The notes beneath the pieces were generated by a model. That model was not told the DNA's origin. It searched no databases and saw nothing but the letters and a program-made list of their open reading frames with translations. Below are positions 44,955-55,710 of a stretch of DNA of 64,000 bases, one piece after another; position 1 is the first letter of the stretch; each line of letters opens with the position of its first letter. The DNA is taken from assembly GCA_031308135.1 (NCBI GenBank), contig JAHLJT010003656.1, positions 68,466,984 through 68,530,983 of the forward strand, written 5' to 3'. This DNA is from Acheta domesticus (lineage: Eukaryota > Arthropoda > Insecta > Orthoptera > Gryllidae). Position numbers and translations under genes: made by a program.

Positions 44955-45167
44955 TGTTAAAGTAATAAGTATGTGTGTTAAAAGAAAATTTAGTACAATA
45001 AGGTTGGTAGACACTAAAAAGTAAAAAGTTGTAAGTTCCTTGAAATTAGTAGCATGTGGTCAGTAGTATGAAGCGTCTCGTCTGCAACCTGTATGTATGT
45101 TATTTTGCTCCAAATAAAAGTGTTCAAATCAGTCTATAAATTCTTCTCAAGTTTGTAAAATCTATCA
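44955..45167 (+). repeat. Copia copy 1, 5' LTR
   Basis: 213 bp, TGTTAAAGTAATAAG .. AAAATCTATCA, with ccaaataaaag (45111) as a candidate poly(A) signal. No strong TATA box. Confidence 0.9.
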
Positions 45168-45182
45168 GGTTATGGGCCCCAG
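45168..45182 (+). promoter_or_regulatory. Primer-binding site for initiator tRNA-Met (internal)
   Basis: ggttatgggccccag directly follows the LTR. It is complementary to the anticodon stem-loop of eukaryotic initiator tRNA-Met (CTGGGCCCATAACC, one extra c), the half-tRNA priming known for copia, not the usual tRNA 3' end. Confidence 0.8.
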
Positions 45183-45255
45183 ATGCACGTTTGAAGATAA
45201 ATAGACACTTGAAGATATCTTTTAGAATCGTAAAGACAAAATATTTGGAGTAAAT

Positions 45256-45787
45256 ATGGATTTAGTGAAGCATATTTACACAGTGCCTAAACAGTGAAGC
45301 AGACTGGCCGATGTGGAAACGCAAGATACGAGATTTGCTAGATTACTACGAAGGAGCTTTAGATGCAATCGACGGTAAGCTAGTGAAACCGCAGGAATTG
45401 GCAGCAGGTGCTAATGAAGCTGAGGTGAAAGATCACAAAGTGAAGTCTGATTTGTATCGAAAAACAAATAGCTATGCTAAGTCTATGATTACAAGTGCAG
45501 TGACAGACGTTGTTTATCAGAAAATCATGGACAAGGAAACGGCACATGATACGTGGGAAGCATTAAAGCAAAATTTCGAAGAGTCTTCCAAGGATCAGCT
45601 GTTCAAAATATATACAGATTTCTTTGCATTCAGTTGGACTCGTGGAGAGGATGTTTCAACACATATTGCAAAGTTGACAGGTTTGTGGAACGAGCTGAAT
45701 AATGGGCTTAAGGCGAAAGAAGAAAATGTTTTACCTGATTTGATATTGGTATGTAAAGCGTTACATATTTTTGCCAGCAAGTTTTGA
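45256..45787 (+). pseudogene. Copia gag
   Basis: ATG at 45256 gives MDLVKHIYTVPK, then a stop; one frame over the UBN2-type gag body follows from 45311: WPMWKRKIRDLLDYYEGALD, TWEALKQNFEESSKDQLFKI, ending early at a TGA near 45785. Confidence 0.8.
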
Positions 45788-46836
45788 TTCATTCAAATCA
45801 AGTTGGATGTTCTTAACTAAAGATAACAATAAAACGTTTGATGAATAATAGAACAGTTATGCATGTTTGAAAGAAATTTCACAAAAAGTAGTGAAAAAGT
45901 TGAACAAGAAGCATTAGTAACAAAATCAAGTTCAGAAGGTAAAGAAACTAAAAAGAAGTTTAAAAATAAAGGTGTATGATATTATTGCAAGGCGACAGAC
46001 CATTGGATCAAACATTGCAAGAAATGGACTGCTGATGGAAGACCGTCTAAAAATGCAACCGAGAAGGATGTAAACAAAACTGTGAATGTAGCATTGTTGA
46101 CAAATGTTAGTGAGGCTTGTTCAATGGAAGTGGACGTGAACAATTGGTGGATTGACAATGGTGCAACGAAACATATAACAAATAACTCTATTTTGTTAGT
46201 TTTGAAACATTTGAAAGTCCCTACAGTATTAAGGCTCCTGGACAAGAAACTCTAGATGCATAGGAAAAGGATCAATTCGGATCTTGTCAACAATTGAAAA
46301 CAGAAATGAAGAATGACTTTGAGTGATGTCTGGTATGCACCCAAAAGTTTCTAAAAATCTATTTTCTGTTTTAGCTGCTCAAGATCGAAACATGAATAGT
46401 AAGTTTGAGTCAATCCTAGGCGTTGGTTGTTTTAAAGATAAATAATGAAGTGAAAACTATGTGGAATTCGTGAAGTGAATGGCACCTTATACAAGGCAAG
46501 CTATTAAACCTTTAATACCAGAACAGGGCGTTAGTGTAAATCTGCGGTTGAGGTTAAATCTGACCTAACTTCAACTTTATCATGAACGATGGGGTCATCA
46601 AGACAAACAACATGTCAAAGCAAAGCTCAAAAAGGAATTTAGTATTGAGGTTAAACAGGAGCTGACATTTGTGAACCATGTATGTTTGGAAAGGCACATC
46701 GTCTACCTTTTGGTGTAAGAGAAAAATCAACGAAGCCAGCTGAGTTGATTTCGAATGGACGTGTGTAGACCTTATTGATGAATCATTCCAGAAGAAGCGT
46801 TACCTTGTTTTTGTTTAAAGACAGTTACACGAAATT
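45788..46836 (+). pseudogene. Copia zinc knuckle and protease region, heavily decayed
   Basis: YYCKATDHWIKHCKKW (45980-46030) is a CCHC knuckle whose first cysteine codon is TGA. NWWIDNGATKHIT (46139-46180) corresponds to the protease active-site region, with DNG in place of D(S/T)G. Many stops. Confidence 0.7.
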
Positions 46837-47645
46837 TTGCTACGGCTATTTGTTGCAAAGAAGTCAGATGTCAGTGAAGTTTTTAAGATTTCATCATGCA
46901 TTCAAAAACATTGGGATTATGCAGTCAAGGAGATGCTGAGGAACAATGGCAAGGAGTTTGACAATGAAGAAGTCAGATCTATTCTGCGTTCAAATGGGAT
47001 CACACAGCGACTGACAGCCCCCTATACTCCCTGAGCAAAATGGCATTTGTGAGCGGGATAATAGAACTGTTGAGATGGCCAGGACTCTTGAAGTATTCAA
47101 ATCCAGATGTAACTTATCCAGAAGCAATTTGGGCTAAGCTAGTTAACACAGCTATCTACATTTTAAATAGAACAGGGAAATCATCTGTAGAAGATATTAG
47201 TCCTTATGAGTTGTGGATAGGGAAGAAGCCTCGAACGAAACATCTCAGGATCATTGGCTCAACATATTATGCTCACATGCCAAAACTAGTACGAAGGAAG
47301 ATGGATAGAAAAACTATGAAAGGGCATCTGATTGGATATGACGGCGATGAACGATTCAGGATCTGGATAAAAGAAAGTCAGAAAGTTGTTCTGCCCATAG
47401 ATGTGCTATTTGAAGAGAAACCAGGATGCTGTATTGAACAGGTCAAACTACCATTTCGAGATGCTGAAACAAGAAAGGATGATCATTGTGATGCGGAAAA
47501 AGAAGAGTCTGACAGCGATGAAGATTCTCAAAATGAAGATTGCTCAGATGATTATGAAACTAGTACAGATGTTGAGTTTGAAGATGATTTTCAGAAGTTG
47601 CATGAAGAGAAACAAGGGGTTAATTTGAGAAATCGTTCAACTTAA
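46837..47645 (+). pseudogene. Copia integrase
   Basis: 46837-47034: LRLFVAKKSDVSEVFK .. MLRNNGKEFDNEEVRSILRS, NGITQRLTAPYTP; the catalytic Asp of the usual R(S/T)DNG(K/G)EF box is Asn. After a 1-2 nt shift and stop, 47040-47645 gives the integrase C-terminus: AIYILNRTGKSSVEDISPYE, KHLRIIGSTYYAHMPK, GHLIGYDGDERFRIW, then an acidic linker. Confidence 0.8.
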
Positions 47646-48820
47646 AATGGCCACAGTATCTCTATAAGTATGTAATGACGTCAGAGGACTTAACCAAGGT
47701 ACCTGAAACTTACGAAGATGCACTTAGACATGAAGATAGTGTTGAATGGAAAAGAGCAATGTACAAAGAGATGGATTCATTGATGGAAGATGAAACTTGG
47801 AAACTTGAAGATTTACCGAAAGGTTCTAAGGTGTAAATAGGTTTTCCGGCTGAACACAAATGCAGACGGTACTATAGACAAGTATAAGACTCGACTTGTT
47901 GTCAAAGATTTTAATCAGCGTGAAGGTGTTGACTATACACAAACATTTAGCCCAGCTGCAAAGATGACAACTATTCGATCTATTTTGAGTGTTGCTGCAA
48001 GTAAAGGCATGCATCTTGCACAATTGATGCATCAACAGCCTTCTTGTATGGAGAACTCAAAGAGACTATTTATATGGCACAACCAAGAGGATATGAAGTT
48101 GGCACCAACAGAATCTGTAAATTATACTGCGATTTTTCTAGGAAGAGCTCTCAAGATAACTCAAATCCCATCTTCGCGATGGAATATGTCACGGCATTTC
48201 GCGTCTTTTCTCGGTCTTGCCGGTAGAAGTCGCATGGTCGCAAGAACTGCTTCATACGGTCGCGATCGTGCGAAATCTAGCGGAACGACTGTGAATGATA
48301 CGAAATGCCGTGACATATTCCATCGCGAAGATGGGATTTGAGTTATCTTGAGAGCTCATCCTACAAAAATCGCAGTATAAAAAGAAGTTCATATGGCTTG
48401 CAACAAGCACCAAGGTGCTGGAACTTTGAAAACTTTTTGCTTGGTCTTGGTTTTAAGGTGAAGTGAAGCAGATCCATGTCTTTATATTAAAAATGAAAAA
48501 GGCAGAGAGCTAATGGTAGTTCTGTATGTGGACGATGGATTAGTGGCAGCTACTGATGATGACTTGAAAATGCTTTTTGAAGAATTGAAAGCACAGTTCA
48601 AAGTCAGAACAGAAGCTGCAACGTATTTCTGGGCTTACAAATTGAACAAGACAAAGCTGCTGGTATCAAAATTCTTCAATCAGAGACATCTTAAAGCGTT
48701 TCAATTTTGCTGAATGTAAAGCTGTATCGACTCCAGTGTTGAAAGTTGCAGATGTTTTACAATCATGAAAAGGACTCTTGTAAAACCATTTTTTGTAAAT
48801 TTTCATTTAACAAGGAAAGG
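47646..48820 (+). pseudogene. Copia reverse transcriptase, MITE-interrupted and 3' deleted
   Basis: Pieces: EDALRHEDSVEWKRAMYKEM (47719), KTRLVVKDFNQREGVDYTQT (47884), the RT is then cut by the MITE at 48125-48377, resumes with the LQQAPR-like stretch near 48390, and shows the intact catalytic LYVDDG at 48522-48539 followed by QFKVRTEAATYF. At about 48768 it jumps to the 3' UTR; comparison with copy 2 shows about 0.65 kb including RNase H is missing. Confidence 0.8.
48125..48377 (-). mobile_element. MITE M1, copy 2, inside copia RT
   Basis: Same 253-bp family as 33243-33495 but with the core in opposite orientation. TA at 48123-48124 and 48378-48379. Removing it and one TA rejoins the copia frame, so it gives an independent proof of the TA target. 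Confidence 0.92.
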
Positions 48821-49030
48821 CGTTAAAGTAATAAGTATAATGTTAAAGAAAACTTAGTACAATAAGGTTGGTAGACACTAAAAAGTAAAAAGTTGTAAGT
48901 TCCTTGAAATTAGTAGCATGTGGTCAGTAGTATGAAGCGTCTCGTCTGCAACCTGCATGTATGTTATTTTGCTCCAAATAAAGGTGTTCAAATCAGTCTA
49001 TAAATTCTTCTCAAGTTGTAAAATCTGTCA
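48821..49030 (+). repeat. Copia copy 1, 3' LTR
   Basis: 210 bp; starts CGTTAAAG (first T changed) and ends AAAATCTGTCA. Preceded by the purine tract aacaaggaaagg. Confidence 0.88.
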
Positions 49031-49800
49031 CAGGAATCAATTCATTGATTCGGGGAAAACATAAGATCCGGGTCACGTAAGCCAAGTGCAAAGTGCGCAG
49101 TATGGGCTTGTCCATCCGGACGTCTGCGGTGAACATACGGCGCCAGCCTGGCGGCTCATGGACTCCGCAACAAACAGGATGCGCCTGTGGTGGGCCATCC
49201 CCTGCGGGTCCTCGCACACGCCCTATTTGCACACGAGCTTACTGAGTTTGCACACGGCACGGCTGTCACGTGACCCGAGACAATATAAACCCTTGACGCC
49301 CTTCCGGGCGCTCTCTGTAGCTCTGAGTCTCTGCGTGTCTTCTGGACACTTCGACGCGACCTCTGAAGGAATGGCTCCGTGCCCTGCACGTTGTACGAGG
49401 CTGCGTAGATCACGAGTCGGTAATGTGGAGAACATGCATTAACGTCAAATGGCGCTTGCCATCTTGTAAAATGTAATCTGGGCCCTCAGCCCACTTCATG
49501 TGCACGTGTAACTAATTCATTTAATAAACTAGGTTAAGATAAGTGTGTGTGAATCAATGAACTTCCAAGACCTCAGGAAACGTTATCCCGCAGGTTGTAA
49601 GCAGTCCCGATCCCTCTCAGCGAGTTGCTATCCTTCCCCCCTAGGCAAACTAACCCCCGACCACGTCAAATCTATCAGCGGCAATTTCAACAAGGTAATC
49701 GCGGATCGAGAACTATACGAACGCGAAGTTAAAAGCGATGAGTGCGCGAACAGTACCGCAGATAACGGGGCTCTCAAATAACTTATATAAATTGTATTAA
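49031..49800 (+). other. GC-rich promoter-like block, possible solo LTR
   Basis: Contains tataaac at 49284, a gctctctgtagctctgagtc stretch ~25 nt downstream and AATAAA at 49523, the order expected for U3-R-U5 of an LTR. A frame at 49557-49781 (NFQDLRKRYPAGCKQSRSLS) follows. Borders and family are unknown. Confidence 0.3.
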
Positions 49801-50370
49801 GTGGAGGTCCGAAAGCAAGTGAGAAATCATAGCCCGTATCTTTGCAACACAATTCATTCTCAATAGGAGCAGTTAACGACTGTCTCATTCATTGTAAATA
49901 AATTTAAGAAAAGAGTTTTATTCAAATTAGGGCAACATGAATGTATTAGTTGTGATCAAGGAATTCAATTAAAAGGGAAGTGTTGTAAATAGTACAATAG
50001 AAGAGATTATCTGACTAACGGTAATTTAGAAGTACTTGATAAGTTTCATGCATTCGGTTAAACCAGGCCTGGCAAAAGAAAGTTAAGGTGAAATTATGCA
50101 GAGAAAGTCATATTATTTGAGAAGTGAATTTATTATTTCATGCGTGATGTAAATTTAGTATCAATATACGCATAATTCTATTTTCTGTGTCTATCTAATT
50201 TCTGTGTCTTGGGGTACGCTTACTCACCCAAAATATCCCACCCCCTGAGATCACAAAGCTCATTACGAGCATTTTTTCTACCTCCCTCTTTTCAGCTGGT
50301 CGATGGTGCGAGCGGTCGAAGAGAAAACCGACGCTGGTAAGTCGAAGGTTGTGAGGGGAAGGCGTGTTAG
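49801..50370. other. Unassigned spacer
   Basis: AT-rich to 50260, then rising GC before the inverted-arm structure. Nothing recognised. Confidence 0.3.
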
Positions 50371-52465
50371 AATATATATTGTAACGATTGCATTGTTACG
50401 ACAATGAGAATATTGTTGAGCACGGCCGAATGTTTTAAAAAACGCGCAGAAGTCAGCGGCGCGTAGTAATGTAATGGATGGCGGCGAGATAGCGCGGCGC
50501 ACGTAGTAGTTCAGAGCGATGTAAGGAGGAGTGGCTAGCGGCGGAGGAGAGGCAAGGCCAACTCACCCCTACGAACGTTCTCATAAATACGCTGATCGGC
50601 AGACCAGAAGCCCCTTATTTGCTTCAGCTGTCGCCGAGTATTGTTCTTCGTGGGTGAAATTCGCACCGAACGACGACGGGTGAAATTCGCACCGTAGATA
50701 GTCAGTGTCAAGTTTTCTCGTGATTCTAGTAGAGAGAGAGTTTAATTGAAGTAGGCGAAGTATATTCTAACCTTTACCTCCCTTCTAAATCCTAACTGGA
50801 CCAGAGGATGCAAGCAGATTTATTGCTCTTGCGAGCTTTTGATTAACTCCCAGGGCAGAGGATTCTTACGGCAGATAGTAGGGAATTCAAGGAAAGTGGG
50901 TACACACACATACACAAATTCAGTAACAAGTTCAGATATATTCTTAAATGATTCAATTTAAAAAAATACAATTTCTTTGTTTGCTCTGCAAAAAAAACAT
51001 ACAATGCAACAAACAAAAAAATGGCAAGAATATTATTTCTGGTGATCGAAATATATGCTTGAAACACTTTCAAATCTTCCAACCTCTTTAAACAAATCAA
51101 CTGACTGATAATTGTACAAAAATTTAAATCAATGACTCAGTCGACTGGTACTCTTTCAATTTATGCCTTTCGTGCACATTTTTGCTTGAAATTACACAAT
51201 TATTCTAACTCACAATTCACACACAAAAATAAAAATTACTATTTACAATGATTAATTGAATTCATACTCAATTACTCTGATTCTCTCACAAGTTTTTACA
51301 CATTGTTTAAAATTTTTCTTAGCTAAGCAATGACTTTCTTTACAATTAACTTCAAAAGGGCAATGTTCTTTTTCATTAATAAGGCATTACAGACAGTGAT
51401 ATGAAAATTCTAGGTGCAACAAATTATGCGAGTTATTCACGAATTCTGTAAAGCGGAATATTCGCCCTACTTTACTACGAAACCGTCTTTCCAGCTGCTC
51501 GCACGTTCGTGGTCTCGCTAACACGTCCCCCTCTCCCTTACCGTTACCTCGCCGCTTGCGGTTCGGCGTTCGACCTTGGCTCCGCGCTTCGTCGACATCA
51601 GAGACTGCGTTCTTGAAATTCGCCGCTCTAGCAGTGATGCTGGGTCTCGGCTGCTTCTCTCTTCTTATTTTCCTGTACTCTTCTTTCGTCCTCGCATCTT
51701 CTTCTCGTTCTTCCCGTTCAGTGGCCCTCTTCTTCATCCCCTTCCGGAATTCTTCAGGGCGATTGTTAAGTTTTCGCCCGCGTGCTTATTGTCCTCGCAC
51801 GATCACAGCCGGGTGGCCACTTTTAGCTCTGTCCAGGGCATCGCGCACTTGGATATTTGAATAGCTGATTCTTTATGGCACAGTGTAATTGTTCCCGACT
51901 GATTCCACGTACTCAATCAGCGTGTAAATCACTTAAATTCTGGCTACTCGATCCACCAGAACAAAGTGAATAACGCCGTTCTAGTCTTTTGCCCTGAATT
52001 CTAATGCGTCTTCTTTACTTCACTCTCCTCCAACACAACTTAAAAAAACTGCTCACAATCTTACTATTCCAAATCTCATTCGTCGCCTACTTCAATTAAA
52101 CTCTCTACTAGAATTACAAGCAAATTAGACACTGACTACTGTACGGAATTCGCACGTTTTCGTTTCACCAAAAGAACAATACTCGGCGACAGCTGAAGCA
52201 AATATGGGGATTCTGATTTGGCGATCAGCGTATTTATGAGGAAGTTCGTAGGGGTGAGTTGGCCTCGCCTCCCCTCCTCCGCTAACCACTCCTCCTCCCT
52301 ACACCGCTCTGAACTACTCTGTGCGCCGCGCTATCTCGCCGCCATCCATTACATTACTGCGCGCCGCTGACTTCCACGCGTCTTTCAAAACATTCAGCCG
52401 TGCTCAACAATATCTTCATTGTTGTAACAAAGCAATCGTTACGATATATATTGTAATATACAAAA
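50371..52465. mobile_element. 2.1 kb structure with ~375-bp inverted arms
   Basis: The left arm 50371-50759 and right arm 52084-52465 are reverse complements (start aatatatattgtaacgatt; shared ggatggcggcgagatagcgc, ataaatacgctgatc, tcagctgtcgccgagtattg; end tttaattgaagtaggcga). Each arm carries a TATA-like ataaatac, so they could be two opposed solo LTRs, or the terminal repeats of a DNA element. The middle differs on the two sides. Confidence 0.65.
51387..51737 (-). CDS. Unrecognised basic frame inside the inverted-arm structure
   Basis: 116 codons, minus strand: MKKRATEREEREEDARTKEE, then RKIRREKQPRPSITARAANF. Very rich in Arg/Lys/Glu. It lies downstream of the right arm if that arm is read as a minus-strand promoter/LTR, so it may be a gag-like N-terminus. 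No domain recognised. Confidence 0.25.
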   Translation of the reverse strand: MKKRATEREEREEDARTKEEYRKIRREKQPRPSITARAANFKNAVSDVDEARSQGRTPNRKRRGNGKGEGDVLARPRTCEQLERRFRSKVGRIFRFTEFVNNSHNLLHLEFSYHCL

Positions 52466-53296
52466 TATTACAAGAAAACAAACACCGCGCTTTAATCTGG
52501 ACGGTGCGAAGCGGTTACTAGGTAACGAATGTTTGTTTACGTGCAAGAGGGGGCTCTGAACTAGAGTTTGGTTTGTTGAGAGGCATCGTGGTGGTAGCTG
52601 CGCGAAGGTGGTCTGATGAATTTAAGTGGGACATCGCCGTGTTCTATGTAACAGGGAGAATAGAATTTGGAACAGTAGTGGAACAATTCTTGCAAGGAGT
52701 AAATTAAAACATCAAGAGAGAAGCAGATGACTTCGGCGACGACCGGCGCGAAGAGGGATTTTCGGCACGGAAGCCTAGGGTGATACGAACTGCGGGGCCT
52801 CATTTCACGACGCCTAGACAATTCGGTACCGTTCTTAACTAGATGCATGCAATCAATAGAATTTATATTGTTAAACAATATTCAAATCATTTCAATAAAT
52901 GAAATTATTGTTGTGCCAAACTATACGCAATTCCTTGTAATAGAAATAATTTCAGACTTCAGGCTTCTCTGTATAGAGGGCAACCCGGTGACAACCAGCC
53001 TGCAGGTAAGCGTGGTGTCATCGTATAGAACCCAAAACTGAGCTAGCGAATTAAAATAAAGTAAATAATTTAATTCATTATTATATCACAATATATATAT
53101 ATATATATATATATTGAAACGAACTATTATAATAATATAATTATTGTAATACGTTTAGCAAAATGAAGCGGCGGCCGACCGTATTCAAATAGCGCGGCAG
53201 TTGTGGCCGTTGCCGCTTGACTCGTTCCGAACGGGTCAGGAGAGCGCGGCAGCGGAAGCGCGGGCATGGAATGTGTCAGTGAGTAAGAGACTCGGT
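52466..53296. other. Unassigned, with (AT)n at 53091-53114
   Basis: Contains a good splice-donor-like cctgcag|gtaagc at 53001-53012 but no convincing exon. GC-rich from 53160 to 53290. Confidence 0.3.
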
Positions 53297-53424
53297 AAGG
53301 CCTCATTCACAATGCCAACTTAAACGTAAACGTAACGTAGCCGCAAAACCTAGAAATGTGTTCTTAAGCGAGACCATTCACAATGGCTTGACGTAACCGT
53401 AGACGTAAGACCGTAAACTTAAGA
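53297..53424 (+). repeat. PIF/Harbinger-type terminal inverted repeat, left
   Basis: ggcctcattcacaatgccaa .. with a second cattcacaatg ~80 bp inside. The reverse complement of the same ~110-bp arrangement is at 60450-60563. GGCCTCATTCACAATG ends are of the Harbinger kind; flanks are TAA (left) and TTA (right). Confidence 0.65.
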
Positions 53425-53536
53425 GTTCGCAAGCTCCAAGCTTGGGAGAACGAGGGTCGAGATCGTGCGTGTGTTAGTGATCGTGTCTAGTTTGGAGATC
53501 GTGTCTAGTTGAGAGATCGTTTTGGTCAGTTTTGAA

Positions 53537-53823
53537 GTGTGCGAGGAGGTTGAGCTCGGCTCCTTCTTCGACACTGTCGCTAGGTTATTGAGGTGTCGCG
53601 CTGTGGCTTTGCCACAAACTTTTGTAGCCGTTTTGCCCGAGGTGCGCGTAGAGGTTGAGCCCGGCTCCCTCTCCGCATCAAAGTCAAAACTTTTGTGTAG
53701 TGGTTGAGCTCGGCTCCCGCTACACAAAGGACAGTTGAGAGTGCGAACGAGGTCGAGCTTGGCTCCCTTCCACTTCTAAAAACGCTTTGAAGTGTAGAGG
53801 TTGAGCTCGGCTCCCTCTACACT
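53537..53823 (+). other. Array of five conserved RNA hairpins in the LINE leader
   Basis: Five units at 53537-53574, 53646-53676, 53690-53730, about 53737-53777 and 53791-53823. Each has a head GG-TY-GAGC-YYG-GCTC-CC (triloops TCG, CCG, TCG, TTG, TCG) on a basal stem. Basal stems are 12 (one bulge), 9 (one mismatch), 14, 4+5 (internal loop) and 10 bp, and differ in sequence while remaining paired, including G-U pairs. Coding is unlikely because the units fall in different frames. This suggests selection on RNA structure, for example protein binding or translation control; function unknown. Confidence 0.7.
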
Positions 53824-54106
53824 AAACTGTAAAGTGTCATCTGTGTCATCATTTGTGTATGCAAACAGACGCAGAATAATAGCTGCGATTGAACACAGCC
53901 CCGTGCTCGGTGCACGGGTGGTTCACGCATACGCTCCAAATCAGTAAACCGTCGAAATCATTGTAATGCCTGCCGCCTCAAAGACGACGCCGTACGCCAC
54001 ACTTGCGTGGCAGTGAGAACCCAGTGCGGGACAATATCCAGGCGGAAATAAACCGCCTGCGTGAGGACGCAGCACAAGAACGGCAGAGCTGAACCGCCGG
54101 CGCAGA

Positions 54107-55692
54107 GTGTGCGCGCCACGGAACGCAGCCGAAGCGGCCGAGGCAGCCGCCGCTGAAGCCCCAGCCCCCGCTGAGACGCCGACAGGTGAGTCTGCGGAGG
54201 AATCCGGCGTCGCGGAGACGCGCGTGTCTGGGCCCAGCCCACAACAGAGTTCCCCCCCGCCCCGCCAGTCAGACGCCCCCACCATGAGCGCCGCCGAGAA
54301 CTCTGCCGTTAGGGACGCCGTGTCGGAGACCGCGGGGACCCCCGCCCCAGACCCCCTCGCTCTTGCTGCCGCGCGCGCTTTCCAGCCGCGCAGAACAGAC
54401 CTCCCGATTTACGCGATACCAACGAGCAATCGCTTTCACCTGCTCGCGCAGGCTGCAAATGCCGCTCCCCGCCCTGCCCCTCAGGCACCACAGGCACCGC
54501 CAGCCACCGGCGCACCTCCCCGTGCTCACAGCCCGCCCGTCCCCGTGAGGTGATCGGAGAGATCTGCATTCAGCAGCCAGTGAATGTCAAAGAGATCATG
54601 GCTACACTGACGCCCCACCTCACTGCGCCCCTACGAGGCAACACCACCCCCGCATTCCTGACTTTGAAACCTGGCAACCGCCAGGACCATGGTAAGATCA
54701 TTCAGATCTTAGAAAAAAATGCAGGATTTTAACAGAGATGCGCAATTTTCTTCCGGCGTGCGACGGCTGAGCGGCGCCACAAGTTGGTCATCCGCGGTCT
54801 CCCCGCGAAACTAAACATCAGTGAACTCACATCTGAGCTGACACAGCACGGACTTAATGTGCACCACATTTCCGAAATGAAACGTCCCCCTCTACACGGC
54901 AGAGGGGCAGAAACAACTCTTGAGCCTTCAGCTCTATGTTGTGGAATTGGACCATGCCCAAATTGGCATGGCCAAATCAATCACCATCGCTGCCAATAGC
55001 ATTATCCAATGGGAGGAGCACCGCGGCGCAGACCGGGTTCCGCATTGCCGCCGTGCCAAATGTGGGGTCACTCCCATAACGGCTGCCGGCGAAATGTTAT
55101 CTGCTTGTTTTGTGGGGGAGGCCACGCCTTTGAGGCATGTACACGTACGGAGGGCCAACAACCGCACTGCGCTAACTGCGGTGGCCCGCACACCGCCAAT
55201 TTCGGCGAGTGCGAGGCGCTTCTTAATTACAAAGCGGCGCGAGCTCAGCGCATCACGGGAGCTCGCCAGATGCGAACCGCCGCTCAGAGCGCCAGGCGCG
55301 CAAATGTGTTTGCATCGCAGCGGAACACGCTCATACCGCGCCCCCCCTCCGCTGCTACGCCAGGATTGGCCGGCGCGCTCCCCACCCAGCAGGCCTTTCC
55401 TCCGCTCGCGGGATTGGTTCCCGCCGTCCCCACCCCAGCCTACGTCCCATTCGCCGACATCGCGGCGAACCGGCCAATGAACGCGCCTTCAGCTCCTCCC
55501 GCCTCATTTGAATACTCTCAATCTCTCGGCGGCCTCTCCGAACTTTCGGAACTCTTCTCTCTTCTCAAAGGGATCAATCTCAGAAAAATTATTGATACCC
55601 TGAAACAAATCCTCCCAATTCTGCGTGCCCCAGGCGACATTCTGTCAAAATTCTCCGCTGTTCTCCCCATTCTCGCTGAGGCATTCCCGTGA
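54107..55692 (+). pseudogene. Jockey-like ORF1 (gag-like, zinc knuckles)
   Basis: 54107-54553: Ala/Pro-rich N-terminus ending RAHSPPVPVR. 54550-54960, in shifted frames: IGEICIQQPVNVKEIMATLT, KLVIRGLPAKLNISELTSEL, an RRM-like PRE_C2HC domain as in Jockey-clade gags. 55009-55692: knuckles C-x2-W-GHSHNGC, CLFCGGGHAFEAC and CANCGGPHTANFGEC, then a Pro-rich tail and ILRAPGDILSKFSAVLP. It would bind element RNA. At least three shifts. Confidence 0.75.
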
Positions 55693-55710
55693 ATGCACCT
55701 CAGAGCTCTC

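Larger units (their letters stand above)
44955..49030 (+). mobile_element. Copia-type LTR retrotransposon, copy 1
   Basis: 4.08 kb with two LTRs, an initiator-tRNA primer site, and gag-protease-integrase-RT in copia order. RNase H has been lost through a ~0.65 kb internal deletion near 48768, and a mariner MITE is inserted in the RT. Flanks (gcggc / cagga) do not match, so the expected 5-bp target duplication is absent. LTRs differ at several sites, so it is not a fresh insertion. Confidence 0.9.

Noticed and set aside
52970..53010. Sequence reading IEGNPVT, reminiscent of a 2A peptide
   Set aside because: It lacks the NPGP core, which is essential, and there is no extended frame around it.
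53522..53707. Frame with EVELGS/EVEPGS repeats over the hairpin array
   Set aside because: Only the first two hairpins are in this frame; the other three fall in other frames, while stem pairing is kept in all, which favours RNA structure over coding.
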